64,000 nt of DNA, from contig MCFH01000028.1 in the NCBI GenBank assembly GCA_002104945.1, forward strand, positions 611,935 through 675,934, given 5' to 3'. Positions 21,501 through 31,760 of the stretch are shown here, piece by piece. The notes under the pieces are model-generated. The model had not been told where the DNA came from. It searched no databases and saw nothing but the letters and a program-made list of their open reading frames with translations. Position 1 is the stretch's first letter; each line of letters opens with the position of its first letter. The DNA is from Piromyces finnis. Lineage: Eukaryota > Neocallimastigomycota > Neocallimastigomycetes > Neocallimastigales > Neocallimastigaceae. Both the position numbers and the translations under genes were made by a program.

Positions 21501-21588
21501 CGCCCTCGTAAATCGTGATTTCTGGTGGTCTTCTTTAATCCCGGACGTTAAAGAATACGTTCGCTCTTGCGAAATTTGTTGCCTGTAA
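18505..21588 (+). pseudogene. D gag-pol, truncated at integrase by E
   Basis: Single Gag-Pol frame from ATG 18505. It has capsid-like Gag, zinc knuckle CLYCGSAQHKLEDC (about 19190), protease LDSGSELNLMD (about 19400), and RT with FSYIDDILIF (about 20355). RNase H (VETDSSNFAIGAIL) and the integrase zinc-binding start (CHDSPSAGHFG...CEICC) follow. The native sequence ends at 21583; the stop TAA belongs to the E LTR. No frame break was seen before that, so D was probably intact when E inserted. It is closely related to T1 pol. Confidence 0.92.
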
Positions 21589-22188
21589 TGGCGACACAGA
21601 AAGAATAGATTAGGATATCTATTCTATTACAATAACACTAAATTTAAAATAAAAATAAAAAATTGTTTTATTTAAAAATATCTTTTATTATAATAGAATT
21701 TTAATAATAACAATTACATCGATAAAATGATGAAAAATATCTTCTATTTATATTTTTCCTAAATACATTTATATTATATTATAACTATTTATTTCTTATA
21801 TATTATTATTTAAAATCTACACTAAAATCTTAATTATTAATAAATATTTAAACTATAACTATTTTTAGTAAAATACAATTGGCAATTCAAATTAAGTACT
21901 ATTTAATTTGAATATGTGCCCATGTATTATTGATATATTAATCATTTATTATTTATCTATTTCTATAAAAAAACAATACTAAAACTAGGGATTTAAATTG
22001 AGAATATTAATTTACTTGTTAAACATTAAAAATAAATTAATAATTTATTTTGTTTTAAACTTTAATTATTAATAAATAAATTATGTCTCATTTTCTTTTT
22101 CTGAATATAATTTGTGTAACTTAAACAATAATACTTGTGGCTTAAGTTACATTAAAGATATCAAACAGAGGCGTTTGATATCTTTACA
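21584..22188 (-). repeat. E 3' LTR (605 bp)
   Basis: Read on the minus strand it starts TGTAAAGATATC with the same 13-bp hairpin as T2 and ends CGCCATTACA. U3 matches the T2 3' LTR; the last ~80 nt differ. The predicted RNA start block is at 21707-21717. Confidence 0.95.
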
Positions 22189-22224
22189 ATCTCTCTCTCT
22201 AAGTCGAGCTCCTGCGAGATTAAT

Positions 22225-25200
22225 TTATAAGGAATCTTTTCTCGAAGGAATTTCAATTACAAATGGTTGGTATCTGTGCTTGATTAGATTACCAACTTTA
22301 TTCTTTCTAATTTTCATGGAGGAGTCGTTCGACTTATATTTTGACTTTTTAGAGTTTCTTTCAAACTCTTGTATTAATTGTTTATCTGGAATCTGATCTT
22401 CAGAAATCCAAGTGGATTTGTCAAATCCTTTCCATGATAACTTATAAAATGTTTCACCATTAACAGATTTCATCTTTTCAATTTTCTCTGGAATTTTTTC
22501 AATTAAATCTGTGTTAAGGTGAATGTTCCTCTTCCTACGATTTGACCTGTCGTTAAACCTGTTTTCAAAGTATGGTTCTAACAATGAAACATGAAAGACT
22601 GGATGACATCTCATTGTCTTTGGAAGTTTCAATTTGAAAGCGAGAGAACTAACTTTTCCAATTATCTCAAATGGGCCAAGCATTTGAGGTGCTAATTTTC
22701 TCTTTAGGTTAGTTCCAGGAGAATCTTTCAATAACCATACCTTCTTTCCCACTTCGAACTCCGGGGGAATCATTCTCTTCATATCGGCATATTTCTTATA
22801 TGTTTCTTTTGCTTTTTCTAAGTTTTCTTTTAATAATTTAAAGTTTTCATTCATATCAATTACTCTTTGTTCAGCTCTACTAGGTCTATCATTAGCTGGA
22901 ATTTCTAAGCTGAACTTTGGATGAAAACCATAATTAGCAAAGAATGGAGATTGATTTATAGATTGTTGTAAAGTATTATTATATGCAAATTCAGCAAATG
23001 GGATAAGATCAACCCAGTTATTCTGCTTTTTATTTATAAAACAACGGAAATATTGCTCTAATATGCCGTTCACCCTCTCCGTTTGACCATCTGTCTGCGG
23101 ATGGTTGGCAGTTGATAATGAATGATTGATATTAAGAAGGTCACAAAGTCTTGACCAGAAATCAGAAGTAAATTGCGAGCCTCTATCAGAAATGATGGAA
23201 TTAGGAAGACCATGCAAACGGAAGACATTGGCAATAAAAGCATCAGCAGCAATCGAAGCAGTAGGAAGACAACGTAAAGGAATGGCGTGAGCAAATTTAG
23301 TAAATCTATCGACAACAACCATGAGAGTTGTCATATCTCTGGACTTAGGAAGATCAACAATAAAATCAATAGAAATATCAGACCAGGGCCTACTGGGAGT
23401 GTCCAAAGGGGATAACAATCCATAAGGCTTATGTCTGGGGACTTTGGATTTGCAACAAGTCACGCAAGATTTGATAAAAGATTTAACGTCTGAATGAAAC
23501 CTTGGCCACCAAAAGTTTCTGGAAATCAGTTCAGTGGTTTTCTTAATACCGAAATGACCAGCAGCAACAGAATCATGATGAAGTTCCAAAACTCTTGTCC
23601 TAAGAGATTTAGGAACATAAATAAGATTATTATATAACAAAAATCCTTCGTTATCAATAATAACTTTATCAATATTTTTAATAGGTGCATTACATGCAGA
23701 ACCATTCATTTTAAATTGGACAATAGAATTATACAAATCGTCATTTTTAAGTTCTAATAAAATAGAATCGATTAACGGTTTGTTATCGCTATGATGAAAC
23801 GAAATAGTAAGACAAGAAACATCAGAATTAATATTATTCTCTACATGGTCACTTCTACGAGACAGGATATCAGGCTTTCCAGATTTCTTTCCAGCTCTAT
23901 AGATGAGTTTAAAGTCAAATCTGGATAAGAACAAATTCCATCTAATTTGTCTCTGAGATAACATTTCAGGTTTTCTAGGAAATGTTAAGTTCTTGTGATC
24001 GGTATAAATTATGAACTGATGGCGTGCACCCTCTAAGTAATGACGCCATTCTTCAAGAGCAACTATAATAGCTAAGAGTTCCTTGTCATATATAGGATAG
24101 TTTCTTTGACAACTCGTCAAACTTTTAGAAAGAAATGCAATGGGATGTAATTTGCCGTCAAACTCTTGAGAGAGAATAGCACCGACAGCATAATTACTAG
24201 CATCAGTTTCAACAATAAATTGTTTATTACTATCCGCATGTTTCAGAATAGGAGCTGACGTGAACAAAGTTTTTAATAAAATAAAAGCGTCCTGATCTTC
24301 TTTCACCCAGTTAAAAGCAACATTCTTTCTAGTGAGTTTGTGAAGAGGGTTTGCAATTTTAGCAAAGTCTTTAATAAAAATTCTGTAATAATTGCATAAA
24401 CCAATAAAAGACTGAACCTCTTTAACATTCTTGGGAACCGGCCAATCGAGAATTGCTTTAACTTTATTTTCATCCATTTGCAATCCATCCTTTGAAATGA
24501 CATAACCAAGAAAAGTGGTTTTCTCAACATCAAACTCACATTTTTCTAATTTAACATAAAGATTATTTTCAAGTAGTTTCTTAAGTACCTTTTTAACATG
24601 CTCATGATGTTCTTCGATATTATTAGAATAAATAAGAATATCGTCAATATATGAGATAACAAAATCGTCTAAATAGTCACTAAGGACATCGTTAATGAAG
24701 TGTTGAAAAGTTGCAGGTGCATTCTTTAATCCAAAAGGCATAACCAGATATTCAAAATGTCCATATCTAGTACGAAAAGCCGTTTTGTATTCGTCACCTT
24801 CTTTAATACGAACAAGATTATAAGTGGATTTAAGGTCTAATTTAGTAAAAATCTTAGCATTTTTCACCCTATCCAAAAGGTCACTAATTAAAGGTAAAGG
24901 ATATGAATTACGAATGGTAATATCATTCAACTTTCTATAATCGATACAAAGTCTTAGGGAGCCATCCTTCTTTTTAACAAATAAAATTGGGGCACCAGCA
25001 GGAGACGATGATTTCCTAATAAAACCTTTATTTAAATTTTCATCTATATATTTTTTAAGTTCCTCTCTTTCAACTTCAGTTAATGGATACAAAGGTCCAT
25101 AAAATAAAGTCGAATCATCTTTAAGTTTGATTTCACAATCATAAGGTCTATGAGGAGGTAACACTTCACAATTTTTTTCATTAAACACTTCACTAAATTC

Positions 25201-26817
25201 TAAATATTGGGTTGGTACGGCGACCAATTTATCTTTATTAATATCTTTTCCATTATTATTATTATTACTACATGATTCGTTATCATTATTACATGTTTCA
25301 TTAATTTTTGTTACAATACATTTAACTTTTTTATTAAAACTAATATATTCATCATCGCTATCATCTTCATCATTGATGGTTCTAACAAGGCGGCCTTTAA
25401 CATATTCTTTTTCTTCATTTTTTGGGACAGAGGGATCTACTTTCGGCTTTTTGGTCAAGCTTCGGTCGAGAACATCATGATCTAACTGATCATTCTTTGA
25501 CTTCTTTCTTGGTTTTCTCTTTCTTTTGCCTTTATTACAATGTCTGGCACAATAACCAGAACTAAAAGCGATTTTCTTAGAGTCGTAGAAAGCATTTGGA
25601 TTATGATTCTTTATCCACGGCAAACCAAGAATAACATCAACACCGGGGACTTGTAATCCATAAAGTTGAATTACTTCGAAGTGATTTTTGCAACGGAGCA
25701 TGCACTTCTCAGTCCTTTCCCAAACACTAACAACTCCATCACTAACACCAGATACACGGAATGGTTCTACTTTTTCCAAATTAATACCAAGGTCTTCAGC
25801 AAGACTTGGATTAATGAAATTTAATTCAGAACCGGAATCAATTAAAACCTTAATTTTAACTTCCGAAACTTCATTGGTACTCAAGTAAAAATCCACAAGG
25901 TTTAAATCACTTTTCACTCCCTTGACTCCAACTTTGTAAATTTTTGGATTAACAATTTTTGGAGTCCTTTCTTTAACAATTCTTAACACTTTTCTGGGCT
26001 TTACTCTATTAGGACAATTAAATTTTAAATGTCCCGGTTGTTTACAAAGAAAACATAACCCTTTTTTCTTTTCTTCTTCAAAGTTATCTATGTTTTCATT
26101 GTAATTTTTACTTGATCCTTGAATATTCACATACCTTTTTCGTTTATTCTCTCTACTAATTTTAAATACATCCACATCCATAGGATCATTAGCCCTTCTA
26201 CCATTAAAATAAAATTCACTTAAAGAATTCCTTTTCATCATATCTTCAACTAAAATAGTTGAAGAAATCAATTGTTCAATTGAAGTTGGGTTTGATTCAA
26301 TGAAAGCCAACTTCTCCCTAAGTGGTGGTAATAAACCTTTCAGAAACATGTAGATTTTTGCGCTATCATTAAAGCTTGAATTTTGGCTAATACGTTGAAA
26401 CTCGGTAATGTAATCTAATACCTGACCAAGTTTCCTTTGGCGAAGATTATCTAATTTACCGTTAGCTACAACGGTATCGTATCTATAACTGCCAAAATTA
26501 GCCTTCAACCTATCTATAAATTCATCATAATGATTTAAAACCCCACTATTATTCTTCATCAACACTGAAGCCCATTCCAAAGGTTTACCAGAGAAGTATG
26601 ATATAACGAAGTCGACCTTGACTCGATCTGTATTATACAGTGTCGGTCGAGTACGAAATACCAACTCAACTCTGGTTAAAAATCCATCCAATTCTCTTTG
26701 TTTACCAGAAAATATCGGTGGAGCATTAATAATGTTCCCCGAATTCCCAGAAACACCCACAGTCCTATCACCCATCTCTAAATTTAAACTTTCAAACTCA
26801 CTAATTAAGGCCTCCAA
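22225..26817 (-). CDS. E gag-pol polyprotein, apparently intact frame
   Basis: 1530 codons without a break, the only complete Gag-Pol frame in the window. The order is Gag, zinc knuckle CFLCKQPGHLKFNC, protease IDSGSELNFINP, RT ISYIDDILIYS, RNase H VETDASNYAVGAIL, integrase zinc finger and DDE core (DFIVDLP, SDRGSQFTSDFW, QTERVNG), chromodomain-like YKLSWKGFDKSTWISEDQI, and conserved tail HRYQPFVIEIPS. Tf1-type elements make one such polyprotein and cleave it with their own protease. The start is placed at TTG 26815-26817, where homology with T2 and C begins; an upstream in-frame TAG and no ATG leave the first AUG about 14 codons later. Without its U3 promoter this copy is unlikely to be transcribed from its own LTR. 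Confidence 0.93.
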   Translation of the reverse strand: MEALISEFESLNLEMGDRTVGVSGNSGNIINAPPIFSGKQRELDGFLTRVELVFRTRPTLYNTDRVKVDFVISYFSGKPLEWASVLMKNNSGVLNHYDEFIDRLKANFGSYRYDTVVANGKLDNLRQRKLGQVLDYITEFQRISQNSSFNDSAKIYMFLKGLLPPLREKLAFIESNPTSIEQLISSTILVEDMMKRNSLSEFYFNGRRANDPMDVDVFKISRENKRKRYVNIQGSSKNYNENIDNFEEEKKKGLCFLCKQPGHLKFNCPNRVKPRKVLRIVKERTPKIVNPKIYKVGVKGVKSDLNLVDFYLSTNEVSEVKIKVLIDSGSELNFINPSLAEDLGINLEKVEPFRVSGVSDGVVSVWERTEKCMLRCKNHFEVIQLYGLQVPGVDVILGLPWIKNHNPNAFYDSKKIAFSSGYCARHCNKGKRKRKPRKKSKNDQLDHDVLDRSLTKKPKVDPSVPKNEEKEYVKGRLVRTINDEDDSDDEYISFNKKVKCIVTKINETCNNDNESCSNNNNNGKDINKDKLVAVPTQYLEFSEVFNEKNCEVLPPHRPYDCEIKLKDDSTLFYGPLYPLTEVEREELKKYIDENLNKGFIRKSSSPAGAPILFVKKKDGSLRLCIDYRKLNDITIRNSYPLPLISDLLDRVKNAKIFTKLDLKSTYNLVRIKEGDEYKTAFRTRYGHFEYLVMPFGLKNAPATFQHFINDVLSDYLDDFVISYIDDILIYSNNIEEHHEHVKKVLKKLLENNLYVKLEKCEFDVEKTTFLGYVISKDGLQMDENKVKAILDWPVPKNVKEVQSFIGLCNYYRIFIKDFAKIANPLHKLTRKNVAFNWVKEDQDAFILLKTLFTSAPILKHADSNKQFIVETDASNYAVGAILSQEFDGKLHPIAFLSKSLTSCQRNYPIYDKELLAIIVALEEWRHYLEGARHQFIIYTDHKNLTFPRKPEMLSQRQIRWNLFLSRFDFKLIYRAGKKSGKPDILSRRSDHVENNINSDVSCLTISFHHSDNKPLIDSILLELKNDDLYNSIVQFKMNGSACNAPIKNIDKVIIDNEGFLLYNNLIYVPKSLRTRVLELHHDSVAAGHFGIKKTTELISRNFWWPRFHSDVKSFIKSCVTCCKSKVPRHKPYGLLSPLDTPSRPWSDISIDFIVDLPKSRDMTTLMVVVDRFTKFAHAIPLRCLPTASIAADAFIANVFRLHGLPNSIISDRGSQFTSDFWSRLCDLLNINHSLSTANHPQTDGQTERVNGILEQYFRCFINKKQNNWVDLIPFAEFAYNNTLQQSINQSPFFANYGFHPKFSLEIPANDRPSRAEQRVIDMNENFKLLKENLEKAKETYKKYADMKRMIPPEFEVGKKVWLLKDSPGTNLKRKLAPQMLGPFEIIGKVSSLAFKLKLPKTMRCHPVFHVSLLEPYFENRFNDRSNRRKRNIHLNTDLIEKIPEKIEKMKSVNGETFYKLSWKGFDKSTWISEDQIPDKQLIQEFERNSKKSKYKSNDSSMKIRKNKVGNLIKHRYQPFVIEIPSRKDSL

Positions 26818-27227
26818 CGTAAACTATTAAATAAAATAAAAAATGTTTTCTTACTACTGTTTCAAGTAAGTAATCTTAATTTTTTTTTTTTTTTTTTTTT
26901 TTTTTACACTAATACAATCTATTTAAATACAAAAGTTATTCAAACGCGTTCTGCAAAGCAGTGTCGAACAAGTTTTGTATCTATATATTGATTCCTTCGG
27001 TAGAATTCCTTTAACAAGGGCAGCAACAGAGTTTAACCTATAATTGTTTCAGTAATTCTTCTTCTATGGTAGCAACCAAGTTCTTCTATAAATTCTTCTT
27101 CTGTGGTAGCAACCAAGTACTTCGGTAGATTCTTCTTCTATGGTAGCAACCAAGTTCTTCTATAAATTCTTCTTCTGACAGTAGTAGATATCCTAACGTA
27201 CTCTTGAAGTAGTTAGGTAATTGTTAT
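26818..27227 (-). repeat. E leader: PBS, 37-bp tandem repeat, A-tract
   Basis: The PBS (complement of GTAATTGTTAT, 27217-27227) directly abuts the LTR. A 37-bp unit containing ATGGTAGCAACCAAGTTC is repeated three times (27055-27091, 27092-27128, 27129-27165) plus a partial copy. A 25-26 nt homopolymer (A in the sense strand) at about 26880-26905 lies upstream of gag. Confidence 0.85.
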
Positions 27228-27335
27228 TGTAATGGCGACACAGAAAGAATAGATTAGGATATCTATTCTATTACAATAACACTAAATTTAAAATAAAAAT
27301 AAAAAATTATTTTATTTAAAAATATCTTTTATTAT
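27228..27335 (-). repeat. E 5' LTR remnant (108 bp)
   Basis: It matches the outer 108 bp of the E 3' LTR (21584-21691) with small differences, then stops after TCTTTTATTAT. Confidence 0.9.
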
Positions 27336-29815
27336 TTGGATGATTTTGCTATATCATATATTGATGATATTCTAATATACTCAAATAGTCTAGAAGAGCA
27401 TCATGAACATGTTAAAAAAGTATTGGAAAAATTATTAGAAAATAATTTATATGTAAAGTTAGAGAAGTGTGAGTTTGATGTTTCAGAAACCACTTTCCTT
27501 GGTTATGTATTATCCAAAGATGGTCTGAAAATGGATAGAGATAAAGTTAAAGCTATCCTCGACTGGCCTGTTCCTACAAACGTTAAAGAAGTTCAATCCT
27601 TTATTGGATTATGTAATTATTATAGAATTTTTATTAAAGACTTTGCGAAAATTGCTAGTCCTCTACACAAACTTACTAGGAAAAATGTTCCTTTTAATTG
27701 GGTTTCTGAGTGTCAAAATGCATTTGTTACACTTAAAAAGGCTTTTACTTCAGCTCCTATCTTAATGAACCCTGATAGCAACAAACCTTTTATTGTTGAG
27801 ACTGACGCTAGTAACTTTGCTGTCGGTGCAATTCTTTCACAAGAATTTGAAGGGCAATTACACCCTATTGCTTTTATTTCATCTAGCTTAACCAAGTCTC
27901 AAAGGAACTATCAAATTTATGATAAAGAGTTGCTCGCTATCAAAGTGGCTCTTGAAGAATGGAGGCATTATCTGGAAGGTGCAAAGCATCAGTTCATCAT
28001 TTATACTGATCATAAGAATTTAACCTTTCCAAGAAAGCCTGAGATGCTCTCACAACGACAGATAAGATGGTATGAATTTTTATCAAGATTTGATTTTAAG
28101 TTAATTTATAGAGCTGGAAAAAAGTCTGGTAAACCTGATTTGTTATCCAGACGTAGTGATCATATCTGTAATATTTATAATAATGATAGGATTAATGAAA
28201 ATATTGAATGTAGTAATTTTAGTTGTAATTTTATTTCATGTAATGTAATTAATTCTTTTAATAAAGATGATTCTTTAATTAATTCTATTCTATGTTCCTT
28301 AAAAAATGATGATTTATATAATAAAGTTTGTGTATTTCTTAATGAAAAAAATTCTTCGTCCCCTCCGATTAGGAATATTAATAAAGTTAAAATTGATAAA
28401 GAAGGATTTTTACTTTATGATAATTTAATTTATGTTCCTTCTTCACTAAGAACTAGGGTCTTAGAATTACATCATGATTCTATTTCTGCTGGTCACTTTG
28501 GTGTTAATAAAACTATTGAATTAATTAGTAGAAATTTTTGGTGGCCAAAGTTTAGTTATGATGTTAAAAAATTTATAAAGTCTTGTGAAACTTGTTGTAA
28601 AGCTAAAGCTCCAAGACATAAACCATATGGTTTGCTTTCTCCTCTTTCCACACCTAATAGAGCTTGGTCGGAATTGTCAATGGATTTTATTGTCGAGCTT
28701 CCAAAATCCAAAGACATGACTACCATTATGGTTATAGTTGATAGGTTAACAAAAATGGCTCATTTTATTCCTTTAAGATGTTTGCCTACTGCTTCTATAG
28801 CAGCTGATGTTTTTGTTAACAATATCTTTAAATTACATGGTTTTCCTGATTCCATCATTTCTGATCGAGGTACTCAATTTACCTCAGACTTTTGGAATCG
28901 TTTATGTAATTTGTTAAATATTAAACTTGCTTTTTCTTCTGCAAACCATCCTGAAACTGATGGTCAAACGGAGAGGGTAAACGGGATATTGGAACAATAT
29001 CTCCGTTGTTTTATTAACGAAAAACAGAATAATTGGGTTGACTTGTTACCTTTTGCTGAATTTGCTTATAACAATACTTTACAGCAATCAATCAACCAAT
29101 CTCCGTTTTTCGCTAATTATGGGTTCAATCCAAAATTTAACCCTGAAATCCCTTCAGCGAATAGACCAAATAGAGCTGAACAAAGAATTTTGGATATTAA
29201 TGAAAACATTAAATTTTTAAAAGTAAATCTTGATCAAGCAAAAGAAACCTACAAAAAGTATGCTGATCAAAAGAGAATGGAATCCCCAGATTTCGAAGTT
29301 GGTAAAAAAGTTTGGTTATTAAAAGGTATTAATCCTTCAAATAAAAATGTCAAAAGAAAACTTGCTGATCAAATGCTTGGACCTTTTGAAATAATCAAGA
29401 AGGTAAGCCCTTTAGCATTTGAATTAAAATTACCAAACAATTTACGTTGCCACCCTGTTTTTCATGTTTCGTTATTAGAACCTTATAACGAAAATGAATT
29501 TGGAAATAGATCAGTAATGAATAAAAGAAAAAATGTTAAGTTAACTACTGATACTATTGATAGGATTCCTGATAAGATTATTCAAGAAAGAAATTACCAT
29601 GGAAAGAAATCTTTCTTGATGACATGGAAAAATCTTGACGAAAATACTTAGATCCCGGAAGATCAAATTTCAGATGTACAATTGATCCAAGAATTTTATA
29701 GGAAAAATAAAAAGTCTAGAAAAGAAAGTCAAGATCAAGTTTATACAAGGAATAACAATGGTATGATTAGACATAGATATCAACCATTTGTAATTGATAT
29801 TCCTTCAAATAAATA
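27336..29815 (+). pseudogene. C pol remnant: RT C-half - RNase H - integrase - chromodomain
   Basis: The frame enters RT at LDDFAISYIDD, so the N-terminal half of RT is missing. RNase H (VETDASNFAVGAIL), integrase zinc finger (HHDSISAGHFG...CETCC) and DDE core (DFIVELP, SDRGTQFTSDFW, QTERVNG) follow. A stop TAG at 29649-29651 replaces the conserved Trp of the chromodomain (family NKST-W-ISEDQI pattern). The same frame continues to 29815 with the tail HRYQPFVIDIPS. The bordering polypurine block CAGGAGCTCGACTTA and the C 3' LTR show it belongs to C. It is not functional. Confidence 0.9.
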
Positions 29816-29847
29816 ATCTCGCAGGAGCTCGACTTAAAGGGCGAGAT

Positions 29848-30578
29848 TGTAAAGATATAAAGTATATCTTTAAATTATTTAATAATTAATTAATAATTAT
29901 TGAATAATAATTTTGATATTTTAATGAAAAAATTGTTTATAAAATTTATTGTATAAATTTTATGGAATAATTAAATAAATATTAATTTTAAAATATCAAA
30001 GTTAGAAATGAAATTTGGATAAATATTTAAATTAATGGATAATTAAATTTAAATATTTTAAATATTCAAATTAAATCTTAAAAAGTTTTTATTTAATTAA
30101 AATTAGTTTAATAACTTTAGCGTAGTTTTAAATTAGCATTTTTAATTATAAATATATAATAAATAGTATTATTAATATTTAATTAATATATAGGTAATAC
30201 ATGGACTGTATTCAATTTGTAGTTTACTCAAATTGAATCAAAAGTGTATTTAATTAGTTTTAGTTTAGTTTTATTATTTTATTATTTAATCAAATTAGTA
30301 TTAAATTAGTTTTGTTTATTTTATATTGAATATATGTATAATTAAATAGAATAGTATATTAAAATATAATTTGTAAAAAATATAAATACATGTAAAATTT
30401 CATAGTTAAACGATGTAATTGTTATTGACTATAATTTAGTTAATAACTAAATAAGAACTAATAAAAAAGAAAAAAGAATATAAATAAATTTTGTTTTTGT
30501 TTTTAATTTTTTATTTTATTGTGTTTTTGTTTTATTGTAAAAAATTTTATAATCTGTTTTAAATTTTATACTTTTACA
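29848..30578 (+). repeat. C 3' LTR (731 bp)
   Basis: Same length as the 5' LTR and nearly identical; one T/C difference was noticed (near 14388 versus 30290). A purine tract precedes it. It is followed by ATTAC and then the B pol frame. Confidence 0.95.
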
Positions 30579-30583
30579 ATTAC

Positions 30584-30965
30584 AGTAGCGATGTCTACCC
30601 AGAATGAAGGAAAAGAAGGAACGTTAGAAACAAAAGAAAATATTATTAATAATATTGTGAATAAAATTCCGAAAGATATTAGAGATGTAGTAAGAAAGCT
30701 ATTTGATAAATTTAATCATGTTATCGCTGTTAAAACTGACGATCTGAGTAGAACAAAATTACTACCTCATCGTATCAGGTTGAAGCCAAACTCGTTTCCT
30801 TTTAAACAACGAGCATATAGGCTATCAAAAGTGCAAGCAGACGCATTGAAAGAGGAGTTAACCAAGCTGATTAAGAATAAATTAATTGAACCATCCCATT
30901 CATCGTGGTCGTCGCCTGTAGTCTTAGTGCCTAAGAAAAATGGAAAATACCGAATGTGTGTGGAT
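30584..30965 (+). CDS. B pol segment: RT N-terminus
   Basis: This continues the B protease frame after C. It shows the RT entry region (LLPHRIRLKPNSFPFKQRAY) and the strand with SSWSSPVVLVPKKNGKYRMCVD, then is cut by the solo LTR within the target TGGAT. The remaining residues to 31034 are solo-LTR sequence. Confidence 0.88.
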
Positions 30966-31760
30966 TGTAAAAGTATAAAATTTAAAACAGATTTCATACT
31001 TAAAACAAAACAATTTTTATTAACACAAAAATAAAAAAATAAAACATTAAATTTTTATTTTAAAAAAAAAAAACATTTTTATTTAAACTCTTAAAAATAT
31101 TATTAACTATATAATAGTTAATAATTAAAAAATTGAAAATAACAATTACATCGATTTAATAAACAAAAATTACATGTATTTATATTTTTTCATAATTATA
31201 TTCTAATATATTATTCTATTTAAATAAACATATATTTAATATAAAATAAACAAAACTAATTTAATTAAATAATAAAATAACAGAACTAAACTAAACTAAT
31301 TCATTATACTTTTAATTCAATTTGAGTAAACTTAAAATTGAATAAAGCCCATGTATTTTCTATAAATTAATTTAATATTATCAATACTATTCTTAATATA
31401 TTTCCTATTGAAATATAAATAAATCTATTTTTAAAACTAAGTTAAAATTATTAAACTATTCTAAATTTAAATAAAAAAGTATAATCTATTCTAAAATTAA
31501 ATAAAAAGTATTTAAAAAAATATTTTAATTATTTTAAATATTTGAAATATTTAAATTTAATTAAAATTCTTTTATTCCTTAAATTTAAATATTTATCTTA
31601 ATTTAATTTTAACGGAATTATTATAAAACAATTTATTATTAAATTATTCCATAAAATTTATTCAAAAATTCTATAATAAGTTTTACTAAATATTAATTTA
31701 TTATTTAATAATTAATAATTAATTATTAAATAATTTAAAGATATATCTTATATCTTTACA
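30966..31760 (-). repeat. Solo LTR of the C family in B RT, TSD TGGAT
   Basis: 795 bp reading TGTAAAGATATAAG...TTTTACA on the minus strand. It keeps the hairpin start, TATAAATA and GTAATTGTTAT (31139-31149 region, reverse strand). TGGAT occurs at 30961-30965 and 31761-31765. Divergence from C LTRs is clear, so it comes from another copy; solo LTRs arise by LTR-LTR recombination. Confidence 0.93.

Larger units (their letters stand above)
16759..21583 (+). mobile_element. D: chromovirus inserted in C, right part deleted
   Basis: The 5' LTR is 16759-18164, followed by a self-priming PBS, leader and gag-pol from 18505. Pol stops at the integrase zinc finger where E is inserted (21584). The remainder of pol and the 3' LTR are missing, removed by the deletion at 27335. 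The target site in C is ATATG (16754-16758); its partner is lost. Confidence 0.9.
21584..27335 (-). mobile_element. E: Tf1-like chromovirus in reverse inside D, 5' LTR truncated
   Basis: The 3' LTR is 21584-22188 and the gag-pol 22225-26817. The leader, the PBS (27217-27227) and the first-read part of the 5' LTR (27228-27335) follow. The 5' LTR breaks off at 27335, directly into C reverse transcriptase, losing U3 and the promoter. The target in D is TTGCC (21579-21583); the partner is lost. Confidence 0.93.
13936..30578 (+). mobile_element. C: Tf1-like chromovirus inserted in B, itself invaded by D and E
   Basis: LTRs lie at 13936-14666 and 29848-30578, both 731 bp, with only one difference noticed. 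Flanks in B are ATAAC and ATTAC, a 5-bp duplication with one change. Gag-protease is at 15137-16758 and RT to chromodomain at 27336-29815. The segment between (rest of protease-RT linker and RT N-terminus) was lost in the deletion that also removed the right side of D. Confidence 0.93.

Noticed and set aside
22112-22396. Plus-strand ORF over the E LTR and gag-pol end, also at 8555-8839 on the minus strand of T2
   Set aside because: Antisense shadow of the LTR hairpin and Pol C-terminus; it exists in both copies only because the elements are related.
30967-31034. Extended C-terminus of the B RT ORF (residues after MCVD)
   Set aside because: These codons come from the inserted solo LTR, as shown by the TGGAT duplication.
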